A stretch of 50,571 nucleotides of DNA from Tomitella biformata AHU 1821 (GTDB lineage Bacteria; Actinomycetota; Actinomycetes; Mycobacteriales; Mycobacteriaceae): assembly GCF_000524475.1 (NCBI RefSeq), contig NZ_BAVQ01000088.1, positions 1 through 50,571 of the forward strand, given 5' to 3'. The notes under the pieces were generated by a model. The model was not told the origin of the DNA. It was given only the letters and a program-made list of their open reading frames with translations, and ran no database searches. The position numbers and the translations under genes were made by a program. This document shows, in pieces, positions 16,517-23,663 of this stretch (position 1 is its first letter; each line of letters starts with the position of its first letter).

Positions 16517-17422
16517 ATGTCCGACATCAAGGCCCTCGGCTACATCGAGGTGCAGACCCACGAGCTCGAGCGCTGGCGCACGCTGGCCTTCGACATCCTC
16601 GGCTTCGCGAAGGGCTCCGGGCCCGACGAGGACGCGCTCTACCTGCGCATGGACGAGCGCGCGTCGCGCATCATCGTCCGCGCGGGCGAGACCGACCACG
16701 TGTCCACCGTCGGCTGGGAGGTGCGTGACCAGGCCGGGCTCGACCGTGTCCGCGCGGCCGTCGTCGCCGCCGGTGTAGAGGTGCGGGACCTGACCCTGGC
16801 GGAGGCCGACGGCCGACGCGTGGAGGCGGCGATCGCGTTCAGCGACCCCGCCGGCACCAACATCGAGGTCTTCCACGGCGCGATCCTGGACCACAGCCCC
16901 GTCGTCACCCCGTTCGGCGCGCAGTTCGTCACCGGCGCGCAGGGCCTCGGCCACGTCGTGATCCCGGTGCCGGACATCGGCGGCGCGCACGCGTTCTACG
17001 AGGACGTGCTCGGCTTCCTGCCGCGCGGCGCGTTCCGCCTGCCCACGCCGGCGGAGTACGGCCCCATGCGCATCCGCTTCATGGGCGTCAACGAGCGGCA
17101 CCACAGCCTCGCGATGATGCCCTCGCCGAAGACCGGCCCGGGCCTGATCCACGTGATGGTCGAGGTGACCACCCTGGACGCCGTCGGGCAGGCCCAGGAC
17201 CGAGTGCTGAAGGAGGGCCTCTCGCTCTCCTCCACCCTGGGCCGGCACACCAACGACAAGATGGTCTCGTTCTACGTCCGCGCGCCGGGCGGCTGGGACA
17301 TCGAGTTCGGCTGCGAGGGCATGCTTGTCGACGAGGCGCACTACACCGCCGAGGAGATCACCGCGGACAGCTACTGGGGCCACGACTGGTCCGGCTCTGA
17401 GCCCCTGGCCGTGATGCTCTAG
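16517..17422 (+). CDS. hsaC: HsaC-like extradiol ring-cleavage dioxygenase
   Basis: A 301-residue two-domain vicinal-oxygen-chelate extradiol dioxygenase, the same size as HsaC and BphC. The expected iron ligands are His146 (G-L-G-H-V), His212 (L-I-H-V-M-V) and Glu263 (W-D-I-E-F-G). The second-shell catalytic residues align as His196, His244 and Tyr253. It should open a catechol-type ring meta to the hydroxyls, which fits the product of the preceding HsaA-like enzyme. An AGAAGGAG site precedes the ATG by 6 bases. A terminator hairpin follows. The next step in the known pathway, hydrolase HsaD, is not adjacent. Confidence 0.88.
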   Translation: MSDIKALGYIEVQTHELERWRTLAFDILGFAKGSGPDEDALYLRMDERASRIIVRAGETDHVSTVGWEVRDQAGLDRVRAAVVAAGVEVRDLTLAEADGRRVEAAIAFSDPAGTNIEVFHGAILDHSPVVTPFGAQFVTGAQGLGHVVIPVPDIGGAHAFYEDVLGFLPRGAFRLPTPAEYGPMRIRFMGVNERHHSLAMMPSPKTGPGLIHVMVEVTTLDAVGQAQDRVLKEGLSLSSTLGRHTNDKMVSFYVRAPGGWDIEFGCEGMLVDEAHYTAEEITADSYWGHDWSGSEPLAVML

Positions 17423-17453
17423 CCGCGGTGGGAGCCAGCTGAACAATCACTCC

Positions 17454-17493
17454 GATGGGCGGGGGCGGCCGATGACGGCCGTCCCCGCCCATC
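17454..17493 (+). terminator. Terminator hairpin after hsaC
   Basis: GATGGGCGGGG (17454-17464) pairs with CCCCGCCCATC (17483-17493); the inner stem continues with a GU pair, a CG pair and GGCC/GGCC, closing a 6-base loop. The 17-bp stem is very stable. The 3' side has only a short pyrimidine-rich tail rather than a clean T run. Confidence 0.7.
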
Positions 17494-17532
17494 GCTCTTC
17501 TCAGGCCTCTGTGTTGCGCGGAGTCTCAAAAC

Positions 17533-17549
17533 TTCCCAGCTGACGGGAG
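17533..17549. promoter_or_regulatory. Candidate IclR operator, site B (kshA)
   Basis: TTCCC-N7-GGGAG, 80 bases before the kshA start, in the 136 bases between the hsaC terminator and kshA. It has the same spacing and arms as the sites at 15218, 19602 and 19684. Confidence 0.6.
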
Positions 17550-17629
17550 GAAGGTCTTGTGGATTCCCAGATTTCCTCGACCATGAGTGATCTGAGCCAC
17601 AATATGCACTGGAGTGAATGGAGCGCGGG

Positions 17630-18787
17630 ATGACGATCAGCAACGAGCAGTCGGCCGAGGACGAGGTCCGCTTGATTGATAGGGGCGAGGACCCCACCCG
17701 CTATGCGCGGGGTTGGCATTGTCTGGGCCTGTTGGACACCTTCCGTGACGGCACGCCGCACGCGATCGAGGCCTTCGGCGGCAAGCTCGTCATCTGGCAG
17801 GACTCCACGGGCGAGCTGAACGTCCTGGACTCGTACTGCCGGCACATGGGCGGGGACCTCTCGCAGGGCTCCGTCAAGGGCGATGAGATCGCGTGCCCGT
17901 TCCATGACTGGCGCTGGGGCGGCGACGGCAAGTGCAAGGACATCCCGTACGCGAAGCGGGTGCCGATGCGGGCGCGGACGCAGGCGTGGGAGACGTTGGA
18001 GCGCAACGGCCAGCTGTATGTCTGGAATGACCCGGAGGGCAACCCGCCCTCGCCTGAGGTGACGATCCCGGAGATTGCGGGCTACGGCACCGACGAGTGG
18101 ACAGATTGGTCCTGGAACAGCCTCGTTGTCGAGGGCTCGAACTGCCGCGAGATTGTCGACAACGTCGTGGACATGGCGCACTTCTACTACGTCCACTTCG
18201 CGTTCCCGCGGTACTTCAAGAACATCTTCGAGGGGCATGTCGCCACGCAGCACATGAACTCCACGCCGCGGGGGGATATCGACTCCGGCACCAACTATGA
18301 CGACCCGAACAGCAAGTTGCGATCGGAGGCGTCGTACTTCGGCCCGTCGTACATGATCGACTGGCTCTGGTCGTACGCGCAGGGGATGACCATCGAGACC
18401 GTCCTGATCAACTGCCACTACCCGATCGCGCCGAACAAGTTCGTGCTGCAGTACGGCGCGATGGTCAAGAAGCCGCAGGGCATGTCCGACGAGGCGGCCC
18501 AGGCGATGGCGAAGCAGTTCGGCGACGGCGTCAAGATCGGCTTCGAGCAGGACGTCGAGATCTGGAAGAACAAGACCCGCATCGACAACCCGCTGCTGAC
18601 CGAGGAGGACGGTCCCGTCTACCAGCTGCGCCGCTGGTACGAGCAGTTCTACGTGGACGTCGAGGACATCACCGACGACATGGTCCGCCGCTTCGAGTAC
18701 GAGGTGGACACCACCAAGGCCAACGAGTACTGGGAGGAAGAAGTGGTGCAGAACCTGGCGCGGATGTCCGCCGAGGCGGAGCTCTAG
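17630..18787 (+). CDS. kshA: 3-ketosteroid 9alpha-hydroxylase oxygenase, KshA-like
   Basis: A 385-residue Rieske non-heme iron oxygenase very similar over its length to rhodococcal and mycobacterial KshA, which hydroxylates C9 of 3-ketosteroids and so opens ring B together with delta1-dehydrogenation. Rieske ligands: Cys70, His72 (Y-C-R-H-M-G) and Cys89, His92 (C-P-F-H-D-W). Mononuclear iron site: Asn178, His184, His189 (N-V-V-D-M-A-H-F-Y-Y-V-H) and Asp308. ATG 17630 has GGAG 6 bases upstream; ATG 17618 is an alternative. No KshB reductase is in the window. The 3' end overlaps the convergent iclR gene by 4 bases. Confidence 0.93.
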   Translation: MTISNEQSAEDEVRLIDRGEDPTRYARGWHCLGLLDTFRDGTPHAIEAFGGKLVIWQDSTGELNVLDSYCRHMGGDLSQGSVKGDEIACPFHDWRWGGDGKCKDIPYAKRVPMRARTQAWETLERNGQLYVWNDPEGNPPSPEVTIPEIAGYGTDEWTDWSWNSLVVEGSNCREIVDNVVDMAHFYYVHFAFPRYFKNIFEGHVATQHMNSTPRGDIDSGTNYDDPNSKLRSEASYFGPSYMIDWLWSYAQGMTIETVLINCHYPIAPNKFVLQYGAMVKKPQGMSDEAAQAMAKQFGDGVKIGFEQDVEIWKNKTRIDNPLLTEEDGPVYQLRRWYEQFYVDVEDITDDMVRRFEYEVDTTKANEYWEEEVVQNLARMSAEAEL

Positions 18788-19566
18788 CCGCCCGCCATCG
18801 GGTTGCGACCGGCGGTGCGGGTGATGTCGGCGGCGACCTCCCGCACCGCTGCCGCGATCGCCCGGTGGAGTTTGTCGACCGGGGCACAGACCGAGATCGC
18901 CGCGGTGGTGGTGTGGCCGTCGCTGGTGCTCGCCCGGCCGGCCAGCACCGGGGCCGCGATACAGCCGATGCCGACCAGGCTCTCCCCCCGGTCGTAGGCG
19001 ATGCCCTCGGCCCGCACCCGCGCGATCTCGACGCGCAGGGCGTCTCGGTCGGTCACCGTCAGGGGCGTCCCCGGCTTGAGGTTGGCGAACGCGGCGGAGT
19101 CGAGCAGCTCCGGCGGCTCGGCGGCGAGCAGCACCTTGCCGAGGGCGGTCCGATGCGCGGGCCGGCGGGCCCCGATCCGGGTGGTGAGGGCGCTGCCGAA
19201 GGGGCTCGACCCGATCCGCTCCCAGTAGACGGCATCGGCGCCGTCGAGGTAGGCCATGTGCACCACGTACCCAGTCCGAAGCTGTAGCTCGTTCAGGCGC
19301 GGGTAGGCGATGCGGTGGAACCAGTGGTTGCGCACCCCCTCGGAGCCGAGCTCGAAGATTCGCACGCCAAGCTCATAACGAGTGCCCACCCGCAGCAGCC
19401 ACCGCTTTTGGACCATGCGGGAGAGCAGCCGGTGCGCGGTGGACCGGGGGATATCGGTGATCCGGACAACCTCGGACAATGTCAGGAAGCCGTGCTCCTC
19501 CAGGGCATCGAAGATCAGGTCGACGCGGTCCAAGGTCGACTGGGCGTCCTGTGCCGGCTCCGTCAC
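18784..19566 (-). CDS. IclR-family transcriptional regulator
   Basis: A 260-residue regulator with an N-terminal winged helix (about residues 10-75: L-T-L-S-E-V-V-R-I-T-D-I-P-R-S-T-A-H-R-L-L) and a C-terminal ligand-binding domain with the H-R-T-A-L-G-K segment and a conserved cysteine in G-I-G-C-I-A-A-P-V. The frame opens with a TTG at 19572, but GTG 19566 is better placed, 6 bases after GGAGG. It is the only regulator inside the steroid cluster, and repeated TTCCC-N7-GGGAA-type sites lie before it and before three neighbouring promoters. Whether it activates or represses is not visible. Confidence 0.85.
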   Translation of the reverse strand: MTEPAQDAQSTLDRVDLIFDALEEHGFLTLSEVVRITDIPRSTAHRLLSRMVQKRWLLRVGTRYELGVRIFELGSEGVRNHWFHRIAYPRLNELQLRTGYVVHMAYLDGADAVYWERIGSSPFGSALTTRIGARRPAHRTALGKVLLAAEPPELLDSAAFANLKPGTPLTVTDRDALRVEIARVRAEGIAYDRGESLVGIGCIAAPVLAGRASTSDGHTTTAAISVCAPVDKLHRAIAAAVREVAADITRTAGRNPMAGG

Positions 19567-19601
19567 GATCAACCTCCAGGTGGCGAGTCACCCCGTGTGG
19601 C

Positions 19602-19618
19602 TTCCCTCTGGTGGGGAA
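19602..19618. promoter_or_regulatory. Candidate IclR operator, site C (iclR autoregulation)
   Basis: TTCCC-N7-GGGAA, a perfect 5-bp-arm inverted repeat, 36 bases upstream of the iclR start codon. It is the most symmetric of the four copies and suggests autoregulation. Confidence 0.6.
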
Positions 19619-19683
19619 CATACCTGTCTCCTGGGCCGGATGTGCCGCAGCCTGTGATCCACCCCCGCGCCCGGCGACGCCCC

Positions 19684-19700
19684 TTCCCATCGACCGGGAG
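19684..19700. promoter_or_regulatory. Candidate IclR operator, site D (ketosteroid isomerase-like operon)
   Basis: TTCCC-N7-GGGAG, 68 bases before the start of the isomerase-like gene and on the other side of the divergent region from site C. Same arm sequence and spacing as sites A-C. Confidence 0.6.
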
Positions 19701-19767
19701 GGGGCCTGCGCGATGGGTGGTCCGGACCTTAGCGTTGACAGATAGTCCCCAGCATTAGGAGTTTTCG

Positions 19768-20139
19768 ATGGCCGCAGCCGAGCAGATTCGCGACACCGTT
19801 GTGCAGTACCTCAAGGCGGTGGCCAGCGGCGACGCGGCGGCCGTCGCGTCGCTCTACGCCGAGGACGGCACGCTCGAGGACCCCGTGGGCACGCCCCCGC
19901 GCGCGGGCCGGGCCGCGATCACCGAGTTCTACGGCGGGCTCGCGGGCGCCGAGATCGCCACCGAGCTGCTGACGCTCCGCGTCGGCGGCGACACCGCGGC
20001 GTTCCACTTCCGCGTCACCACCAAGGCGGGCGACAAAAGCTACATCGTGGAGCCCATCGACGTGATGACCTTCAACGAGGCCGGCGAGATCCTCAGCATG
20101 CGCGCTGTGTGGTCCCCCGCCGACATGAAGGTTAGCTGA
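19768..20139 (+). CDS. Ketosteroid isomerase-like (SnoaL/NTF2-fold) protein
   Basis: A 123-residue NTF2-fold protein close in size to steroid delta5-isomerases, which move the C5-C6 double bond of 3-ketosteroids to C4-C5. Visible features are the helical N-terminus with Y-L-K-A-V-A-S-G-D, then L-Y-A-E-D-G-T-L-E-D-P-V-G-T-P-P with an acidic residue at the usual place, and the C-terminal V-M-T-F-N-E-A-G-E-I and M-R-A-V-W-S-P-A-D-M. An AGGAG site precedes the ATG. It opens a three-gene operon with a small protein and the HsaB-like reductase. Other SnoaL-like activities remain possible. Confidence 0.8.
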   Translation: MAAAEQIRDTVVQYLKAVASGDAAAVASLYAEDGTLEDPVGTPPRAGRAAITEFYGGLAGAEIATELLTLRVGGDTAAFHFRVTTKAGDKSYIVEPIDVMTFNEAGEILSMRAVWSPADMKVS

Positions 20140-20146
20140 TCCGATC

Positions 20147-20401
20147 ATGCAACCCATCGACTGCAGGCTGTGCGGCAACACCGTCCTGGTGGAGAAGTAC
20201 AGCAACCAGCACACATCCATCCAGTGGCTCGAGGCGTCGGCGACCAGTTGCCAGCGGTTCGCGGAGCGGCTGGCCCGTGGTGACCGGCTTGGGACGGACG
20301 AGTCCTGCTCCGCGCTCAATGCCAGCATCGACGGCGCCGCGGCGGCCGGCGAGATCGACCTCTCACTGCGGAGTTATCCGACACCTGGGAAGCTGGGCTA
20401 A
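20147..20401 (+). CDS. Small conserved-looking protein with an N-terminal CxxC
   Basis: An 84-residue protein that I do not recognise as a named family. It has C-R-L-C near residue 6 and two further cysteines near residues 35 and 53, which could bind a metal, an iron-sulfur cluster or a disulfide. Aromatic residues follow in Q-H-T-S-I-Q-W-L. It starts 7 bases after the isomerase-like gene, and its TAA stop overlaps the hsaB ATG (TAATG), so it is translated with them. A role as an accessory or electron-transfer protein is only a guess from context. Confidence 0.7.
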   Translation: MQPIDCRLCGNTVLVEKYSNQHTSIQWLEASATSCQRFAERLARGDRLGTDESCSALNASIDGAAAAGEIDLSLRSYPTPGKLG

Positions 20402-20895
20402 TGCCGATCGAATCTGAAGTCCTGCGCAGCGTGCTGGGTAATTTCTGCACGGGCGTCACCGTCATCACCGCATTTGACGGTGACCAGCCCTACGGCTTCG
20501 CCTGCCAGTCGGTGACCTCGCTGTCGCTGGAGCCGCCATTCGTCTCGTTCTGCCCGGCGAAGACCTCCAGCAGCTGGCCGAAGATGCGCCAGGCCGGCAA
20601 GATCTGCATCAACGTGCTCTCCGAGGATCAGCTGGACGTGTGCCAGCGGTTCGCCTCCCGCGGCGGCAACAAGTTCGAGGGGGCCCAGTGGGAGCACGGC
20701 GCCAACGGCGCGCCCTCGCTGGCGGGCTCCCTGGCCCGGATCGAGGCGGACGTCGAGGTTGAGCATGAGGCGGGCGACCACACCATCGTCATCGCCCGCG
20801 TCACCCATCTCGAGGTGCACCGGGAGGTGCCGCCGCTGCTGTTCTTCCGCGGCAAGTTCGGCAGCTTCGTGCCCGCGCAGCCGGCCGGGGTGTAG
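20401..20895 (+). CDS. hsaB: HsaB-like flavin reductase
   Basis: A 164-residue flavin reductase of the HpaC/HsaB family, which supplies reduced FMN to the HsaA-type oxygenase. Family marks are F-C-T-G-V-T-V-I-T-A near the start, C-Q-S-V-T-S-L-S-L-E-P-P, and F-F-R-G-K-F-G near the end. It is separated from hsaA by 4 kb and lies in another transcript, but both promoters share the IclR-type site. Its stop abuts the convergent peptidase-like gene. Confidence 0.85.
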   Translation: MPIESEVLRSVLGNFCTGVTVITAFDGDQPYGFACQSVTSLSLEPPFVSFCPAKTSSSWPKMRQAGKICINVLSEDQLDVCQRFASRGGNKFEGAQWEHGANGAPSLAGSLARIEADVEVEHEAGDHTIVIARVTHLEVHREVPPLLFFRGKFGSFVPAQPAGV

Positions 20896-21390
20896 TCAGC
20901 CGATCTCGACCCCGCCGGCTAAATACGTCGCACGCAGCACGAACGCGGCCTCGAGCCCGATGATCTCGCCGACCAGCGTCAGGTAACGGTCGACAAACGC
21001 CCCGCCGTGGGCTGGCCCAGCACCCTCGACGCCGAGGTGGTGGGCCAGCTCATGGAGCACCACCAGCTCCCGCAGCGCCCAGCGCCCGTCCCTGTCGACG
21101 GGGACCGCGATGGTGTCATTGACATAGTGCGCGGCCGTGTTGCCCGCGCGCGGTCGCACCGTCACCGGCACCGCGGCCCGGGGCCACGCCGCGATGACCC
21201 AGCGCAGGGCCAGGACCCGGTCGCAGTAGCCCTGCACCGACGCCACCGAGCCGAATTTGCGCTCCACCGGCAACGTCACGGTGGAGCCGTGCACCTCGAG
21301 GGTCCGCAGGCCGCGCTCCTCGGCGCGGTCGAACATGGTGCGCACCAGGGACTCCGCGTCGTAGACGGCGCCCCGCTGGCCGTCCCTCAC
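20896..21390 (-). CDS. Zinc-metallopeptidase-like protein (TIGR04338-type)
   Basis: A 164-residue protein with a clear H-E-L-A-H-H-L zinc-binding motif near residue 112 and G-G-A-F-V shortly after. This fits the small actinobacterial putative metallohydrolase family often encoded next to DUF2786 proteins. It overlaps the upstream DUF2786 gene by 4 bases, so the two are made together. The biochemical role is unknown, and its link to the steroid genes is probably only positional. Confidence 0.75.
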   Translation of the reverse strand: MRDGQRGAVYDAESLVRTMFDRAEERGLRTLEVHGSTVTLPVERKFGSVASVQGYCDRVLALRWVIAAWPRAAVPVTVRPRAGNTAAHYVNDTIAVPVDRDGRWALRELVVLHELAHHLGVEGAGPAHGGAFVDRYLTLVGEIIGLEAAFVLRATYLAGGVEIG

Positions 21391-22211
21391 GACTCCAGCT
21401 GTCCCCTCGGCCCGCCGAGCTCCGGGAGCTGCCCCAGCCGCGCGGACCGCGCGGCGCGGTCCCCCGCTCGTCGCGCATGGGAGGAGTGGCCGGCCCCGGC
21501 CCGCGCGCCGCCGCGCCAGGTGCCCCGCGCCTGGGAGTTCGACGAGTAGTAGTCCTTGAGTTCAATCTCCTTGTTGCGCAACACCAATGCGGTCTCCGAG
21601 GAAGTCGCGGGAGACGCGTCGATGGCGGCCTGCTCCGTCTCCTGCTTGGTCTCGGACAGCCTTCTGCCGATCCGCGCCGCATAGGCCGTCTGGAAGTTCA
21701 GCCGCGCGGTCACGCCCGCCACGGGCTTGCGGACCTGCGTGCTGATCCGTTGGCGCCCGCGCCGCTCGACGACGGTGCGCACGGTCATCTCGTCCCTGTA
21801 CGCGCCGGAGCGGATGTACGCGTCGGAGTCCCGCACCATCTGGAACAGCAGGCTCGAGTACAGCGCCTCGCACACATCGATGTCGCCGGCGAAGCCGTAG
21901 GCGTAGATGACCGCGGAGGTCTGGGTGATGTCGCACTGCACGTCGTTGGCGGTGGCGATCGCCAGGAACAGCTGCGCGTAGGTGCGCAGCCCGCGCTTGC
22001 CGGCCTCGCCGATGGTGATGAGCCGCTGCGTGGGTGTCGCGCGTTTCTCGGCGGAGGCCGTGTGCGCGCGGGCCACGGCGAGGTCGATCGCGGCGCCGGT
22101 GGCCAGGCGCTGGGCGGCCGTCATGAAGGCCTCGCCCTCGTGCGGGTTGTCCGTGGACTCCGCCTGGCGCAGCAGTGCTCCGATGCGGGTTAGCGTCTTG
22201 TCTGGACTCAC
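21387..22211 (-). CDS. DUF2786-domain protein
   Basis: A 274-residue protein with the DUF2786 N-terminal helix pair (about residues 6-45: L-T-R-I-G-A-L-L-R-Q-A-E-S-T-D-N-P-H-E-G-E-A-F). The middle is helical with G-F-A-G-D-I-D-V-C-E-A-L-Y, and the C-terminus is Arg/Gly/Ala-rich and probably disordered. The start is a GTG without an obvious ribosome site. It is translationally coupled to the downstream H-E-x-x-H protein; this pairing is common in mycobacteria-like genomes. Function unknown. Confidence 0.75.
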   Translation of the reverse strand: MSPDKTLTRIGALLRQAESTDNPHEGEAFMTAAQRLATGAAIDLAVARAHTASAEKRATPTQRLITIGEAGKRGLRTYAQLFLAIATANDVQCDITQTSAVIYAYGFAGDIDVCEALYSSLLFQMVRDSDAYIRSGAYRDEMTVRTVVERRGRQRISTQVRKPVAGVTARLNFQTAYAARIGRRLSETKQETEQAAIDASPATSSETALVLRNKEIELKDYYSSNSQARGTWRGGARAGAGHSSHARRAGDRAARSARLGQLPELGGPRGQLES

Positions 22212-22242
22212 CGCCGCAGGTTACCGCGAGGGTCAGACAAAC

Positions 22243-22800
22243 TCAGACAACGCAGGTGGCCCAGGCGCGGGCGATCACGGTCCCGTCCGGAAGCTCACAG
22301 GTCAGCGCCACGTCGGCCAGGTTCTCACCGTCGCGGGTGTAGCGCTGCAGCTCCCGCTCCGAGCACGCGGCCCGGGCGGTGCCGGCCAGGGGCACGGCGA
22401 TGCGGACGCGGAAGCGCCGTAGCGACTCGGACCCGTGCGCGGCGGCCACATGGGCGGCCAGCAGGTCTGCGCCGCGGACCTCGTCGACCGACTCGACCGC
22501 CCGCGCCAGCACCGTCGTGGGCGCCTGCAGGTTCGGGTGCACGGCTGCGGCGGCGTTGGTCCAGCCCTCCGCGAGCAACCGGCCGTGCTGGTCGAGGATC
22601 TGCGTGAGCAGCGAGCCGGCGTCGCCGTCCCGGGGGCTCTCGGAGGTCGAGCGGGTGAACACCGTCGCGCCGGGGGCGGGCAGCGGGGCGAAGAAGTGGA
22701 AGTCCTGCTCGGCGGCATCCCCGTCGAGAATCCACGGGTTGGGCTGGCCGGCGTCGAGGGCGCGGGCACACAGATCGCGCGTCGCGAGAATCTGGGACAT
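22243..22800 (-). CDS. Hypothetical protein, possible hotdog fold
   Basis: A 185-residue protein without a family I can name firmly. The stretch F-T-R-S-T-S-E-S-P and the C-terminal D-V-A-L-T-C-E-L-P-D-G-T-V-I-A-R-A-W-A resemble the strands of MaoC-like/hotdog dehydratases or thioesterases, but no catalytic motif is visible. The ATG at 22800 follows AGGAG (6 bases); the frame extends further upstream without a better site. It lies 97 bases downstream of the VOC gene on the same strand and may belong to the TetR-controlled set. Confidence 0.6.
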   Translation of the reverse strand: MSQILATRDLCARALDAGQPNPWILDGDAAEQDFHFFAPLPAPGATVFTRSTSESPRDGDAGSLLTQILDQHGRLLAEGWTNAAAAVHPNLQAPTTVLARAVESVDEVRGADLLAAHVAAAHGSESLRRFRVRIAVPLAGTARAACSERELQRYTRDGENLADVALTCELPDGTVIARAWATCVV

Positions 22801-22897
22801 GGGGACTCCTACCTGGCCCCCCGCGGGCCGAGAGGTCGTGATCGACGTTATAGGCGACCAGACCCACCGGCGGCGCTGTTCCCGGTGCGTGGAACTG

Positions 22898-23467
22898 CTA
22901 CGCGGTGGGGGCGGGTACCCGGCGGTCGGCCGCGGTCTTCGGTGTGACGGCGACATCCGCGTCAGTGAACTCGCGCATCCAGCAGGCGAATTCGAGGAGG
23001 ATGCCGTCGGGGTCCTGGAAATAGAAGGAGCGCACGTAGACATCGGAGTTCATCTCCGTCGCCACCTGGGTCTCACTCTCGTCGTGGTTGACGATCGGGC
23101 CGACACGCACGCCGGCGTCCTTGAGCTTCTGGCGGTACTCGGTGAACTTGTCCGCGGGCACGTTGAAGGCGACGTGATTGAGGGAGGACACCGCGCTGGA
23201 CCACTCGCCGAAGCCGGGCTGGGCGACGGGCGCGGAGATGCCGGGGATGCCGTCTGGGGCCTCGGGGAACCAGAAGAAGGCCAGGGAATCGCCGTTGCCG
23301 GCGTCGAAGAAGAAGTGCTGTCCCGAGTCGAAGGGCAGGTCCAGGGTCTTGAGCAGTGGCATGCCGAGGACGCCGGAATAGAAGTCCACGGTGCGCTGCA
23401 TATCGGAGCAGACCAGTGCCACGTGGCTGAACCCGCTCATCTCAAACTTGGCATTCTTCGTCGCCAT
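22898..23467 (-). CDS. VOC-family protein (glyoxalase/dioxygenase superfamily)
   Basis: A 189-residue protein with two VOC beta-alpha-beta repeats. Possible metal ligands are the histidine in F-S-H-V-A-L near residue 14, the histidine in L-N-H-V-A-F about residue 97, and the glutamate in I-L-L-E-F-A about residue 157. The pattern fits a single-module lyase, isomerase or dioxygenase rather than the two-domain HsaC type. It is divergent from tetR, and a TetR-type operator (23521-23543) lies in its promoter. A role in the TetR-controlled pathway is therefore likely, but the reaction is unknown. Confidence 0.78.
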   Translation of the reverse strand: MATKNAKFEMSGFSHVALVCSDMQRTVDFYSGVLGMPLLKTLDLPFDSGQHFFFDAGNGDSLAFFWFPEAPDGIPGISAPVAQPGFGEWSSAVSSLNHVAFNVPADKFTEYRQKLKDAGVRVGPIVNHDESETQVATEMNSDVYVRSFYFQDPDGILLEFACWMREFTDADVAVTPKTAADRRVPAPTA

Positions 23468-23520
23468 TGTGTCCCCTCTGATTGTGGTCTCGCGCCGGCA
23501 GGCAGCTGCCCCGGCACACT

Positions 23521-23543
23521 AATCTGATACTAACATCAGATTC
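23521..23543. promoter_or_regulatory. Candidate TetR operator, site 1 (VOC promoter)
   Basis: AATCTGAT-N6-ATCAGATT is a perfect 8-bp inverted repeat (23521-23542). Its right half with the next base gives TCAGATTC, the arm shared by sites 3 and 4; site 2 has a close variant. It is about 54 bases upstream of the VOC start. Confidence 0.65.
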
Positions 23544-23596
23544 AGGTGTAGTCTAGGTGCAATTAGTAGATTCGCCTGACCGGCGGATCCAAGGGT

Positions 23597-23614
23597 GAAT
23601 CCGATGTTAGATTT
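23597..23614. promoter_or_regulatory. Candidate TetR operator, site 2 (tetR autoregulation)
   Basis: GAATCCGA-TG-TTAGATTT, an imperfect copy of GAATCTGA-N2-TCAGATTC, 50 bases before the tetR start codon. It fits autoregulation by the TetR protein encoded next to it. Confidence 0.55.
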
Positions 23615-23663
23615 GAGTAATCTCAGTTCGACTCCGCCACAGCGGAACTCAGGAGGAGTGAAT

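Noticed and set aside
13870-17532. A shared GTCTCAAAAC element near 13872 and 17523
   Set aside because: The two copies have opposite orientation relative to their genes and no further symmetry; likely coincidence.
23595-23663. N-terminal extension of the TetR gene from GTG 23595
   Set aside because: No ribosome site, and it would include the operator; ATG 23664 with AGGAGG is much better.
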